From contig NZ_JACHJV010000001.1 in NCBI RefSeq assembly GCF_014203855.1, positions 2,914,001 to 2,978,000 on the forward strand: a DNA stretch of 64,000 nt, written 5' to 3'. Source of the DNA: Kitasatospora kifunensis (GTDB lineage Bacteria > Actinomycetota > Actinomycetes > Streptomycetales > Streptomycetaceae). Below the pieces are notes generated by a model. It saw only the letters and a program-made list of their open reading frames with translations, did not search any database and was not told the DNA's origin. Shown here in pieces: positions 31,619-43,300 of the stretch; within the stretch, counting starts at the first letter, position 1; each line of letters begins with the position of its first letter. Made by a program: the position numbers and the translations under genes.

Positions 31619-32232
31619 GTGGCCCCCACCCAGCAGCCGGCCCCGCCCCGCGCGAAAGGGCGCCCCCGCAGCGCCACCGCGGACCAGGCGATCCTCGACG
31701 CCACCCGGGAGGCCCTGGCCGAACTCGGCTGGGGCGGGCTCACCATGGGCCACGTCGCGATCCGGGCCGGCGTCGCCAAGACCACCCTGTACCGCCGCTG
31801 GCCGTCCAAGAACGAGCTGGTGGTGGACGCCGTCGCCAGCCTCTTCGACCAGCTGGAGATGACCGACCGGGGCAGCCTGCAGGCCGACATCGAGGACGTG
31901 GTGACCCAGTTCGCCACCGTGCTGGCAAGACCGGAGAGCCAGGCCTCGCTGCTCGCCCTGTTCGCCGAGGGCTCCCGCGACCCGCAACTGCGCCGGCGGA
32001 TCCGCGAACACATCGTCGACCCGCAGAAGCGGCTGGTGCACCAGGGCCTGGCCCACGCGCTGGCCCGCGGCGAACTGGCCGCGGACAGCGACCCGCTGGC
32101 CGCGGCCGAGGAGATCGACATCATCTTCGACACCATCGCGGGCGCCGTCGAGCACCGGATGCTGGTGATCGGCGGCCCGATCACCCCGCAGTGGATCCGC
32201 CGCTTCACCGACCTGCTGCTCAACCCGGGTCT

Positions 32233-32248
<16 letters not shown>
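31619..32248 (+). CDS. TetR-family repressor
   Basis: A 209-aa regulator. Residues about 17-62 form the DNA-binding part (AILDATREALAELGWGGLTM, AGVAKTTLYRRWPSKNELV). The rest is a ligand domain with the common C-terminal pattern (DPQKRLVHQGLAHALARGEL, ITPQWIRRFTDLLL). The GTG at 31619 has AAGGAGG about 4 bases upstream; a GTG at 31571 is also possible. The last 16 bases overlap the convergent icmA gene tail to tail. It may control acyl-CoA genes, but that is only position-based. Confidence 0.88.
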
Positions 32249-33945
<1,697 letters not shown>

Positions 33946-34048
33946 GGGGGCTCCGCTCCTGGTCAACGGTAGGGCGTCCCAGAAATCTACGGAGGTCGCG
34001 GGCCAACCGGGCGGCGGCGCGGCCAAGCGCGGGCCTGCCCGACACACA

Positions 34049-34076
34049 GAAGGCCCCCACCGAGGTGGGGGCCTTC
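34049..34076 (-). terminator. Terminator after the DUF3817 gene
   Basis: A 12-13 bp perfect stem (34049-34061 with 34064-34076) just downstream of the gene at 34094-34432 on the minus strand. Confidence 0.8.
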
Positions 34077-34093
34077 TCGCGAGGGGGCGGCGC

Positions 34094-34432
34094 TCAGGCG
34101 CCGACCGGCTGCTCGGCGGCGGCCGGGGCGGCGGCCTCGGCCATGTCGCGCATCAGCCGGCGCTCGGCGACGAACGAGGCGAACGGGATGCAACCGGCCG
34201 CCAGCGTGAAGAGCATCCGACCCATCGGCCACTTCAGCTTCTGGCCGAGCATGAAGGTCACCACGAAGTAGGCCAGGTACAGGTAGCCGTGCAGCATCGC
34301 GACGTACATGGTGGCCTGCGCGCCGGTGTCGAAGCCGTACTTCGCGATGATGAAACCGCAGAAGATCAGCAGCGCGCAGCCGGTGGCGATGGCCAGGGCC
34401 CGGTACGCGGCCAGCAGGGGGGTGGACTTCAT
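34094..34432 (-). CDS. DUF3817 membrane protein
   Basis: A 112-aa membrane protein with three hydrophobic helices (about 10-30, 40-60, 68-85). The motif MLHGYLYLAYFVVTFML matches DUF3817. It ends with an Ala-rich tail. The ATG at 34432 (MKSTPLLAAYR) is the natural start, though no strong ribosome site is seen. A second DUF3817 gene lies on the other side of the MarR regulator at 34510-35043. Confidence 0.82.
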   Translation of the reverse strand: MKSTPLLAAYRALAIATGCALLIFCGFIIAKYGFDTGAQATMYVAMLHGYLYLAYFVVTFMLGQKLKWPMGRMLFTLAAGCIPFASFVAERRLMRDMAEAAAPAAAEQPVGA

Positions 34433-34509
34433 GTTCGGCAGCTTTCGCTTGGCAGGGGGGTCAGGGGGAGGGTCGAGCAAGGCGGCTCATCCGAGGGTAA
34501 CCGCCGGTT

Positions 34510-35043
34510 TCACGCGGGCTGCGCCGGGGGCTCGGCGAAGTCACCGGCCGCCACCCGCAGGGGTTTGAGCAGGTCGAACACCTCGCGGCACTGCGCCTCG
34601 TCATAGGACTCCAGGCCGAACTCGATGGCCATCAGCTCATGGGTCGCCTGCTCGACCACCTCGCGCCCGCGCTCGGTGATCGCCGCCAGCACACCGCGCC
34701 CGTCCAGCGGGTTGGGCCGCCGGGAGACCAGGCCGGCCTTCTCCAAGCGGTCCACGGTGTTGGTGACGCTGGTCGGGTGGACCATCAGCCGCTCGCCGAT
34801 CTTGGACAGCGACAGCTCGCCGGTGCGGCTGAAGGTGAGCAGCACCAGCGCCTCGTAGCGGGCGAAGGTCAACCCGTACGGCTTAACCACCGCGTCGACC
34901 CGGCTGAGCAGGATCTGGTGGGCGCGCATCACCGAGGTGATCGCCGCCATCGACGGCACCTCGCCCCAGCGACGGGCCCACAGCTCGTCGGCACGGGCGA
35001 TGGGGTCGAAGTCGAGCGCGAGGGGTTTGGCCACGTCCCACAC
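34510..35043 (-). CDS. MarR-family regulator
   Basis: A 177-aa winged helix protein with KIGERLMVHPTSVTNTVDRL (recognition helix) and the wing RRPNPLDGRGVLAAITERG. The start is the GTG at 35043 or a GTG three codons later (VAKPLALDFDPIARADELW); no ribosome site decides between them. It stands between two DUF3817 membrane protein genes on the same strand, which are likely targets. Confidence 0.88.
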   Translation of the reverse strand: MWDVAKPLALDFDPIARADELWARRWGEVPSMAAITSVMRAHQILLSRVDAVVKPYGLTFARYEALVLLTFSRTGELSLSKIGERLMVHPTSVTNTVDRLEKAGLVSRRPNPLDGRGVLAAITERGREVVEQATHELMAIEFGLESYDEAQCREVFDLLKPLRVAAGDFAEPPAQPA

Positions 35044-35123
35044 CGTACCGGCGGGCCGTTCGCGGGCCGCCCGACGGCCCGCATCGTGGAACCGGCCGTT
35101 GACCGCCGAGCCCGAGCGGGGAC

Positions 35124-35435
35124 TCAGGCCGCGGCCGGCGCGAGCTCGCCGCGCTCCTCCTTGGCGAGCATCCGCTCGGCGAAGAAGCCGCCGGTCGGCA
35201 GCACCGACAGGACGAAGAGCAGGGCGACCCGCTTGATGTCCCAGCCCTGCTTCTGCCAGGCCAGGCCGAGGAAGGCGACGTAGGCGAGGAAGAGCATCCC
35301 GTGGATCATGCCGAGCACCGGGACCGGGTTGAAGCTGGTGTTGTACTTGAAGATCATCCCGACCAGCAGAATTATGAAGGACAGGCCTTCGGGGCCGGAG
35401 ACGAGACGCAGGCGGTGGGCGGCGCTGTTCTGCAT
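35124..35435 (-). CDS. Second DUF3817 membrane protein
   Basis: A 103-aa protein with three hydrophobic helices and the motif MIHGMLFLAYVAFLGLA, the DUF3817 hallmark, then FFAERMLAKEERGE. It resembles the 34094-34432 product in layout and the FxAER motif. The ATG at 35435 has GAGG 8 bases upstream. It is the first gene of the DUF3817-MarR-DUF3817 set. Confidence 0.85.
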   Translation of the reverse strand: MQNSAAHRLRLVSGPEGLSFIILLVGMIFKYNTSFNPVPVLGMIHGMLFLAYVAFLGLAWQKQGWDIKRVALLFVLSVLPTGGFFAERMLAKEERGELAPAAA

Positions 35436-35639
35436 GACGAGGACCTCACGGGTGACGGGTTCGCTTGTGAACGGGAGCACAAGCCGTCGCCCATTATGGG
35501 CAGAGCTTCCGTGCGCACCGGGCCCCGGGGGGCCCGTGGTGCCGGAGGTCACATCCCGGGCCACCCGCGGCGGGGGCTCGCTATCCTGCTGCCGCACACC
35601 CCGCGCGGGTGTACGGGAACCGAACGGGGGAGTTTGACC

Positions 35640-36467
35640 ATGGGCAAGCGGGACTGGAACCGGCGCACCTGCGCCAGGCGCGGCCACACCACCTACGCGC
35701 CGAGCGAGCCGCAGCTGCGCGCGCGGCTGCATGCCGCCACCGGCGTCGGCGATGCCTGGCGCTGCCTGCGCTGCGGCGACTTCGCGCTCGGCGAGCCGCA
35801 CGGCAGCGGACCGGCCGCGAACGCGCCGCTGGTGGTGCGCGGCAAGGCGCTGCGCGACCTGTTCGTGCTGCGGTTCCTGGCCGTCGAGCGCGGGCTGCGC
35901 GGGGTGCTGGGCGTGCTGATCGCCTGGGCGGTGTGGAAGTTCTCCAACAGCCAGGACGCCCTGCACCAGCTGTTCGACCAGAATCTGACGATCTTCAAGC
36001 CGATCGCCGATCACTTCCACTGGGACCTTGAGCACGCCTCGGTGGTGGACACCATCCGCAAGACTTTCGACTACCAGCACAAGACGCTGGTCTACGTCGC
36101 CGCCGGCGTGCTGGCGTACTCGCTGATCGAGGCGGTGGAGGGGGTGGGCCTGTGGCTCGGCCGCCGCTGGGCGGAGTACCTCGCGGTGATCGCCACCGCC
36201 GCCTTCCTCCCACTGGAGGGCTACGAGCTGTCCGAGCACGCCACCGCCGTCAAGATCGCCACCACCGTGATCAACGTGCTCGCCGTCCTGTGGATCCTGC
36301 TCTCCAAGCGGCTGTTCGGGCTGCGCGGCGGCATCGTGGCCTTCGAGGCGGAGCGGCACTCGGCCTCGCTGCTCGAGGTCGAACAGGCGGCCGAGGTGGC
36401 GCCGATCGGCGCCGTCGGCCACGAGCGGGCGCAGGTCGGGACGGCCCAAGCGCACCCGTTCGAGTGA
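35640..36467 (+). CDS. DUF2127 membrane protein
   Basis: A 275-aa protein. A short cytoplasmic N-terminus holds RRGHTTY and a CLRC pair that may bind zinc. Then come four hydrophobic helices of the DUF2127 type, with the hallmark EAVEGVGLWLGRRWAEYL followed by FLPLEGYEL. The C-terminal tail is acidic. GGGGGAG lies 7 bases before the ATG. The function is unknown. Confidence 0.82.
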   Translation: MGKRDWNRRTCARRGHTTYAPSEPQLRARLHAATGVGDAWRCLRCGDFALGEPHGSGPAANAPLVVRGKALRDLFVLRFLAVERGLRGVLGVLIAWAVWKFSNSQDALHQLFDQNLTIFKPIADHFHWDLEHASVVDTIRKTFDYQHKTLVYVAAGVLAYSLIEAVEGVGLWLGRRWAEYLAVIATAAFLPLEGYELSEHATAVKIATTVINVLAVLWILLSKRLFGLRGGIVAFEAERHSASLLEVEQAAEVAPIGAVGHERAQVGTAQAHPFE

Positions 36468-36511
36468 CTTGGCCGGTTGAGACGGACCGGGAAGCGCGCC
36501 AGAACACGGGC

Positions 36512-36537
36512 AATATAGTAGAACGTTGAACAATATC
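36512..36537. promoter_or_regulatory. Imperfect palindrome before the second MarR gene
   Basis: A 26-base imperfect palindrome (9 of 13 positions match) centred on AACGTT, in an AT-rich patch ending 7 bases before the start codon. It contains TATAGT, a possible -10. Size and place fit a MarR autorepression site. Confidence 0.4.
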
Positions 36538-36544
36538 GGGTATC

Positions 36545-37069
36545 ATGGTCGGTATGGATACGCACGCCACCGAGCCGACCGAGAGCGCGGCCGCGCCCGC
36601 CGCCGATGACACCCCCTGGCTCAACGCCCGGGAGCAGCGGCTCTGGCGTGCCCACCTGGAGGTCAGCAAGCTGCTGGAGTACCAGCTCAGCCGCGAACTG
36701 CAGCAGCACGACCTGGCGATCAACGACTACGAGATCCTGGTCGTGCTCTCCGAGTCCCCCGAGCGCCGGATGCGGATGACCGACCTGGCCACCGCCACCC
36801 TGCAGTCCAAGAGCCGGCTCTCGCACCAGATCACCCGGATGGAGAGCGCGGGCCTGGTGCTGCGCCAGGAGTGTCCGGGCGACCGCCGCGGCCTCTACGC
36901 CCACCTGACCGAGCAGGGCTGGCAGACGCTGCGCGCCGTCGCCCCCGACCACGTCCGCAGCGTGCGCGCGCACTTCATCGACCGCTTCGACAACGACCAG
37001 ATCGACGCCTTGTACGAGGCGCTGGCCCCGATCGCCGAGCACCTGCGCGGGCTGCGCGGCCGGGCCTGA
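36545..37069 (+). CDS. MarR-family regulator
   Basis: A 174-aa winged helix regulator. The DNA-binding part is MTDLATATLQSKSRLSHQIT with the wing QECPGDRRGLYAHLTEQG. ATG codons at 36545 and 36554 are both possible starts. The upstream region is AT-rich and palindromic. It lies tail to tail with meaB. Confidence 0.88.
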   Translation: MVGMDTHATEPTESAAAPAADDTPWLNAREQRLWRAHLEVSKLLEYQLSRELQQHDLAINDYEILVVLSESPERRMRMTDLATATLQSKSRLSHQITRMESAGLVLRQECPGDRRGLYAHLTEQGWQTLRAVAPDHVRSVRAHFIDRFDNDQIDALYEALAPIAEHLRGLRGRA

Positions 37070-37114
37070 GCGCACCGCACCCGCCCGACCTGTCCGACCT
37101 AGGCCCTGGCCGAC

Positions 37115-38080
37115 CTAGTCGGCCTGACCGTCCGTCAGGCCGGCCACCAGCTCGTCGGCCGCGCCGTACGGGTCGAGCCCTCCTGCCGCCACCCGCTCGG
37201 CCAGCGCGTCCAGGTGCCGGTCGCCGTGCAGGTCGCCGATCCGTGAGCGCAGCGCGGCCAGCGCGATCGCCTCGATCTCCTGGGCCGCCCGGCGCCGCCG
37301 TCGCACCGTCAACCCACCGTGCTCGGCCAGGTGGGCGCGGTGCTTCTCCAGCGCCTCGACCACCTCGTCCAGGCCCTCGCCGCGGGCGGCCACGGTCTTG
37401 ACGATCGGCGGGCGCCAGTCCTCGGGCCCGCGCGCCTGGCCCAGCCCCAGCATGTGCCCCAGCTCCCGCACGGTGGCGTCCGCGCCCTCCCGGTCGGCCT
37501 TGTTGACCACGAAGACGTCGCCGATCTCCAGGATGCCCGCCTTGGCGGCCTGGATCCCGTCGCCCATCCCGGGGGCCAGCAGCACCACCGTGGTGTCCGC
37601 CTGGGCGGCCACCTCGACCTCGGACTGGCCGACTCCGACGGTCTCCACCAGGATCACCTCGCAGCCCGCCGCGTCCAGCACCCGCAGCGCCTGCGGGGCC
37701 GCCCAGGAGAGCCCGCCCAGGTGCCCGCGGGTGGCCATCGAACGGATGAAGACGTCCGGGTCGGTGGCGTGCTCCTGCATCCGCACCCGGTCGCCGAGCA
37801 GCGCGCCGCCGGAGAACGGCGAGGACGGGTCCACCGCCAGCACCCCCACCCGCCGGCCGAGGCGGCGGTAGGCGGTCACCAGCGCCGAGGTGGAGGTCGA
37901 CTTGCCCACCCCGGGCGAGCCGGTCAGCCCCACCGTGTAGGCCCGACCGGTGTACGGGGCGAGCGCGGCCATCGCCTCGCGCAGCTCGGGGGCGGCGTTC
38001 TCGACCAGCGAGATCAGCCGGGCCACCGCGCGCGGGTGCCCCGCCCTGGCCTGCTCGACCAAGGCCGGCACATCGGTCAT
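37115..38080 (-). CDS. meaB: Mutase-chaperone GTPase MeaB
   Basis: A 321-aa G3E GTPase that loads and protects B12 in acyl-CoA mutases. It has Walker A GLTGSPGVGKST (54-61), VDPSSPFSGGALLGDRVRM, the switch ETVGVGQSEVEV and the base-specificity motif NKAD. The ATG at 38080 has GAGGAGAG upstream. Its likely partners are icmA in this window and methylmalonyl-CoA mutase elsewhere. It lies 66 bases downstream of the thiolase gene on the same strand. Confidence 0.93.
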   Translation of the reverse strand: MTDVPALVEQARAGHPRAVARLISLVENAAPELREAMAALAPYTGRAYTVGLTGSPGVGKSTSTSALVTAYRRLGRRVGVLAVDPSSPFSGGALLGDRVRMQEHATDPDVFIRSMATRGHLGGLSWAAPQALRVLDAAGCEVILVETVGVGQSEVEVAAQADTTVVLLAPGMGDGIQAAKAGILEIGDVFVVNKADREGADATVRELGHMLGLGQARGPEDWRPPIVKTVAARGEGLDEVVEALEKHRAHLAEHGGLTVRRRRRAAQEIEAIALAALRSRIGDLHGDRHLDALAERVAAGGLDPYGAADELVAGLTDGQAD

Positions 38081-38144
38081 GGAGCTCTCCTCGGTCGTGC
38101 CGGCGGCGCCCCGCACGATCGGGGCGCCGCACGTTGGGGGGAGG

Positions 38145-39350
38145 TCAGGCCTTGGGCACCCGGACGATCAGCGCATCGCCCTGACCGCCGCCGCCGCACA
38201 GCGCGGCCGCGCCGACGCCGCCGCCACGCCGGCCCAGCTCCAGCGCCAGGTGCAGCACCACGCGGGCGCCGGACATCCCGATCGGGTGGCCGAGCGCGAT
38301 CGCGCCGCCGTTGACGTTGACCTTGTCGGCGGTGACGCCGAGGTCCAGCATCGACTGGTGGGCGACGGCGGCGAAGGCCTCGTTGATCTCGATCAGGTCC
38401 AGGTCCTCGACCGCGATGCCCTCCTTGGCCACCGCGTGCAGAATCGCGTTGGACGGCTGCGACTGCAGCGAGTTGTCCGGGCCCGCCACGTTGCCGTGCG
38501 CGCCGATCTCGGCGATCCAGCTCAGGCCCAGCTCCTCGGCCTTGGCCCGGCTCATCACGACCACGGCGGCGGCACCGTCGGAGATCTGCGAGGAGGTGCC
38601 GGCGGTGATCGTGCCGTCCTTGCTGAACGCCGGGCGCAGCTTGGCCAGCCCCTCCACCGTGGTGTCGGCGCGGATGCCCTCGTCCTGGCTGAACAGCACC
38701 GGCTCGCCCTTGCGCTGCGGAATCTCGACGGGGACGATCTCGGCCTCGAAGACGCCGTTCTTCTGCGCGGCGGCGGCCCGCTGGTGCGAGCGGGCGGCGA
38801 TCTCGTCCTGCACCTCGCGGCCGATACCCAGTCGGGTGTTGTGCTTCTCGGTCGACTCACCCATCGGGATGTTCTCGTACGCGTCGGTCAGGCCGTCGTG
38901 GGCCATCGCGTCGAGCAGCTCGATCGCGCCGTACTTGTAGCCCTCGCGGGACTTCGGCAGCAGGTGCGGGGCGTTGGTCATCGACTCCTGGCCGCCGGCC
39001 ACCACGATGTCGAACTCGCCGGCCCGGATCAGCTGGTCGGCCAGCGCGATCGCGTCCAGACCCGAGAGGCAGACCTTGTTGATGGTCAGCGCGGGCACGT
39101 TCATCGGAATGCCGGCCTTGACGGCGGCCTGTCGGGCGGGGATCTGGCCGGCGCCGGCCTGCAGCACCTGACCCATGATCACGTACTGCACCTGGTCGCC
39201 CGCCACGCCGGCCCGCTCCAGCGCGGCCTTGATGGCGAAGCCGCCCAGCTCGGCGCCGGAGAAGCCCTTGAGCGAGCCGAGCAGCCGGCCCATCGGGGTG
39301 CGGGCACCCGCGACGATGACGGAGGTAGTAGCGGTGGAAGCGGTAGGCAT
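38145..39350 (-). CDS. Acetyl-CoA acetyltransferase (thiolase)
   Basis: A 401-aa thiolase. The nucleophile Cys94 is in [14 protein letters not shown]; the other catalytic parts are [27 protein letters not shown] (His) and [12 protein letters not shown] (second Cys). It probably condenses two acetyl-CoA to acetoacetyl-CoA, or the reverse. The hydroxybutyryl-CoA dehydrogenase at 56260-57132 would act next in a butyryl-CoA route that leads to IcmA. It is divergent from the epimerase gene. Confidence 0.93.
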   Translation of the reverse strand: MPTASTATTSVIVAGARTPMGRLLGSLKGFSGAELGGFAIKAALERAGVAGDQVQYVIMGQVLQAGAGQIPARQAAVKAGIPMNVPALTINKVCLSGLDAIALADQLIRAGEFDIVVAGGQESMTNAPHLLPKSREGYKYGAIELLDAMAHDGLTDAYENIPMGESTEKHNTRLGIGREVQDEIAARSHQRAAAAQKNGVFEAEIVPVEIPQRKGEPVLFSQDEGIRADTTVEGLAKLRPAFSKDGTITAGTSSQISDGAAAVVVMSRAKAEELGLSWIAEIGAHGNVAGPDNSLQSQPSNAILHAVAKEGIAVEDLDLIEINEAFAAVAHQSMLDLGVTADKVNVNGGAIALGHPIGMSGARVVLHLALELGRRGGGVGAAALCGGGGQGDALIVRVPKA

Positions 39351-39558
39351 GAAACGAGCCCCTTCGCACGTCTTGGCCAGGCGAGTCCTGCCGGGAGGGA
39401 GTGCGGCGACAGGGCCCGGGGAGGGATGCAGCTCAATGTACTGACCCGTAACCCAGGCGTCACCGGAGCGACGGTGTGATCAGGCTCGCACGAGACCCGG
39501 TGGCGCGAGGCCCGGAATCTGCGCTGCACTGGTGCGACCCACCATCAGGAGGCTCACC

Positions 39559-40008
39559 GTGTTGACTCGGATCGACCACATCGGCATCGCCTGCTTCGAC
39601 CTCGACAAGACCGTCGAGTTCTACCGTGCCACGTACGGCTTCGAGGTGTTCCACAGCGAGGTGAACGAGGAGCAGGGCGTCCGCGAGGCGATGCTCAAGA
39701 TCAACGACACCGGCGACGGCGGCGCCTCCTACCTCCAGCTCCTGGAGCCGACCCGGGAGGACTCCACGGTCGCCAAGTGGCTGGCCAAGAACGGCGAGGG
39801 CGTGCACCACATCGCCTTTGGCACCGCGGACGTCGATGCGCAGGCCGCGGAGATCAAGGCGAAGGGCATTCGGGTGCTCTACGAGGAGCCGCGCCGCGGC
39901 TCGATGGACTCGCGGATCACCTTCCTGCACCCCAAGGACTGCGGCGGCGTGCTGACCGAGCTGGTCACCGCCGCGGGTCAGCACACGGAGGCCGCCGAGG
40001 GGCACTGA
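39559..40008 (+). CDS. mce: Methylmalonyl-CoA epimerase
   Basis: A 149-aa VOC-fold enzyme that interconverts the two methylmalonyl-CoA epimers. Metal ligands are in RIDHIGIACFDLDK (His), YLQLLEP (Glu region), EGVHHIAFGT (His) and GVLTELV (Glu). The GTG at 39559 has AGGAGG 6 bases upstream. It links propionyl/methylmalonyl-CoA metabolism with the B12 mutases. Confidence 0.93.
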   Translation: MLTRIDHIGIACFDLDKTVEFYRATYGFEVFHSEVNEEQGVREAMLKINDTGDGGASYLQLLEPTREDSTVAKWLAKNGEGVHHIAFGTADVDAQAAEIKAKGIRVLYEEPRRGSMDSRITFLHPKDCGGVLTELVTAAGQHTEAAEGH

Positions 40009-40394
40009 CCTCGGCCCCGACCCGTCGGTAACCTGCGCCAGTGCCGACCTCGGCGGTTACAGGCCCGCCCCGGCCCACTACACTGCCCAGGGTCGTAGGG
40101 GAGTCCGTAACCAGGGCACGGCTGAGCAGTCGCAGTTCGGATCTGTCACCATTCTCCGCAAGGCAAGAGTTCGCCCAGGAGTCCACCCGGTCGGCGGAGC
40201 GCGGTTCACCGTGCTCCACACCGACGTAAGGCGGCTCCGACCCGTGGCGGGTGACCCAAGACCAGGGTGCCCCCCAGTCCCGGCCCGTCCGGGACTGACC
40301 CGCGGTGCAAGGACCAGCGCGGCCGGCCCACCCGACGGGGTCGGGATGGCCGCACCGGTCGAGGACGCGACCAGGAGATGGATGGGACCGCGCA
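40009..40394. other. Intergenic region upstream of scy
   Basis: About 385 bases without a convincing gene. A weak promoter-like pair, GTTACA (40056-40061), 17 bases, TACACT (40079-40084), could serve scy. The remainder is GC-rich with no repeat that I can see. Confidence 0.4.
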
Positions 40395-43300
40395 GTGCGG
40401 GGCAACGACCGCTACGAGGTTGATGATCACCTCTCCCAGTTCGAGGCCGAGATGGAGCGGCTTCGCAAGGAGCGGGACAAGACCGTCGAGCATGCCGAGG
40501 ACCTCGCCTACCAGGTGGAGGTGCTCCGGGCCAAGCTGCACGAATCCCGTCGGCAGCTGGCTCAGCCGCGCGCCTTCGACGCCGTCTCCGGACAGGCCGA
40601 GCAGCTGCTGCGCACCGCCGAGCTGCAGGCCCAGCAGCTGCGCGCGGACGCCGAGCGGCAGCTGCGCGAGTCCCAGGCGGCCACCCAGCGGCTGATGGCC
40701 GAGGCCGCCGAACGCACCGCCCGGCTCGAGGCCGAGCTCCAGGCCCGCCGCCGCCAGCTCGAAGAAGAGATGACCGAGCTGCGCCGGGCGGCCGAGCAGC
40801 ACGTCAACGAGAACGTCAGCTGGGCCGAGCAGGCCAGGGCCGGCACCGAGCAGGAGGCCCAGCGCCTGCTCCAGGAGGCCCGCGCCGAAGCCGACCGGCT
40901 GATGGCCGCCGCCCGCGCCGAGGCCACCGCGCTGGCCGACCAGGCCCGCGCGCAGACCGCCGCCGATGTGGACGCCGCCCGCGGCGAGGCCCAGGCCGCC
41001 GCCGAGGCCGCGCTGCTGCGCGCCCAGAACGACGCCGAGCGACTGCTGCGGGCCGCCACCGAGCAGGCTCAGCAGACCGTCGGTGCGGCCGAGGAGCTGC
41101 GCGGCAGCGCCGCCAGCGAGGCCCAGCAGCAGCTGGCCGGCGCGCAGGCCGCCGCCGAGCAGCGGCTGACCGCCGCACAGGACGAGATCGCCCAGCTGAA
41201 GCGGCAGGCCGAGGAGGACCAGCGGCGGGCCGAGGCGGCCGCGGCCCAGGCTCAGGCCGAGATCGAGCGACTGCGCACCGAGGCCGAGGCGGAGGCCGAA
41301 CGGGCCCGCCAGGAGGCCTCCGAGCTGCGTGCCCAGGCCACCCTGGCCGCCGACCAGCTGCAGGCCGACGCGCTGGCCGTGGCCGAGCGGCGGGTCGCCG
41401 ACGGCGAGGCGGCCAGCGAGCAGCGCTCGCAGACCGCCAAGGCCGAGGTCGCCCGGATGGTGGCCAAGGCCACCGAGGAGGCCGAGCAGATCAAGGCGGC
41501 CGCCACCGAGCTGCTGGCCAGGGCGCAGACCGCGATGGCCGAGGCGACCGCCGCCAAGGCCGCCGCCGACGACGAGAACGACCGGCTGCGCACCGCCGCC
41601 GAATCCGTCGCCACCCAGCTGCGGACCGAGGCCGAGGCCGCGATCGCCGAGCTGCGGGCAGCCGCGATCGCCGAGGCCGGCGAGCTGCGGGCGCAGGCCG
41701 AGGCCGCCGCCGAGGCGCTGCGCAACGACGCCCGTGAGCAGGGCCGGGCCGAGGGCGCCAAGGACGCCACCATGCACCTGGCCAAGGCCGCCAAGAGTGC
41801 CGAGGAGGCGCTGGCCCGGGCCGCCGAGGACGCCGAGGCCACCCTGGCCGCGGCCGCCGCCGAGGCGGAGCGGGTGCGTGCCGAGGCCGCCGCGGAGGCC
41901 GAGCGGCTGCGCGAGCAGGCCCAGCAGGCCGTCGAGCAGGCGCAGAACGCCGCGCTGGACGACGCCGCGGACATCCGGACCCGGATGGAGCGGATGCAGG
42001 ACGAGGCGGCCCGGCTGCGTGCCGAGGCCGAGGAGCTGCGTGCCCAGGCCGCCACCGAGGCCGAGAAGGTCCGCGGTGAGGCGCGTCGGCAGGCCGTGGC
42101 GCAGATAGAGGAATCCGCGAAGAACGCCGAGGAGCTGCTCACCAAGGCCAAGGCCGACTCCGACGAGCTGCGCGCGGGCGCAGCTGCCGAGGTCGAGCGA
42201 CTGCGCGCGGAGGCCAAGGAGCAGGCGGCACAGACCCAGGCGCGGGCCGAGCAGACCCTGGCCAGGGCCAGGGGCGAGGCCGAGAAGGTCACCGCGGCCA
42301 CCCAGCAGCAGCAGAAGGACGTGCTGGCGGCCGCCAAGGCCGCGGCCGCCGAGAACCGCGCCGCCGCCGAGCGGGAGACCGCCGAACTGCGTCGCGAGGC
42401 GGGCGAGTACGACCAGCGGGTGCGCGCGGCGGCCGAGGAGCAGGCCACCGAGGTGCAGGCGGCGGCCCAGCAGGCCGCCGAGGAGCGCGAGGCGCAGGCG
42501 CTGGCCGAGGCCGAGCGGCTGCTGGCCGAGGCCGAGGCCACCGCGAACGCGCTGCGCGAGGAGAGCCGGCGGGCCGCCGAGCAGGCGGCGCAGGAGCTGC
42601 ACCGCGAGCGCGAGGAGAGCGCCGCGCAGTTGACGGCCGCTCAGCAGACGCGCGAGCAGGCCGAGCTCGCCGCTGATGAGTTGACCGAGCGGATCGACGC
42701 CGAGCTGACCGCGCTGCGGGCGCGGACCGAGCGCGAGACGGCCCAGCTGCGCGCCGACGCCGAGCAGGAGACCGCCCGGCTGCGCGACGCCGCCGAGCAG
42801 GAGAGCACCGAGCTGCGCCGCGAGGCGGCCGAGTACGACCACCGGGTGCGGACCGAGGCCGACGAGTACGACGAGCGCATGCGCGCCGAGGCGGCCGCGC
42901 ACGACGAGCAGGTGCGGACCGAGGCGGCCGCGCACGACGAGCAGGTGCGGACCGAGGCGGCCGCGCACGACGAGCGCGTGCGCGCCGAGGCCGGCGCGCA
43001 CGACCAGCAGGTGCGGACCGCGGCCCAGGAGCAGGCCGCCCGGCTGCGGGCCGAGGCCGAGGCCGGTGCCGAGGCGCTGCGGGCCCAGGCCGCCGAGCAG
43101 CTGGAGCAGGCCGACGCCACCGCCCAGGCCACCGTGGCGCAGGCCGCCGAGGAGGCCACCGCGCTGCGGGCGCAGGGCACCGAGGCGCTGGAGCAGGCCC
43201 GTCTGGAGGCCACCGCCACCACCGAGGTCGCCACCAGCGCCGCGGCCGAACTGGTCGCCACCGCCGAGGACGAGGCGGCCGCCGTCCGCCAGTCGGTGGC

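Noticed and set aside
35124..36533. Long minus-strand frame running through DUF2127 into the second DUF3817 gene
   Set aside because: Only the last 103 codons match DUF3817 and have their own ribosome site; the rest is antisense to DUF2127.
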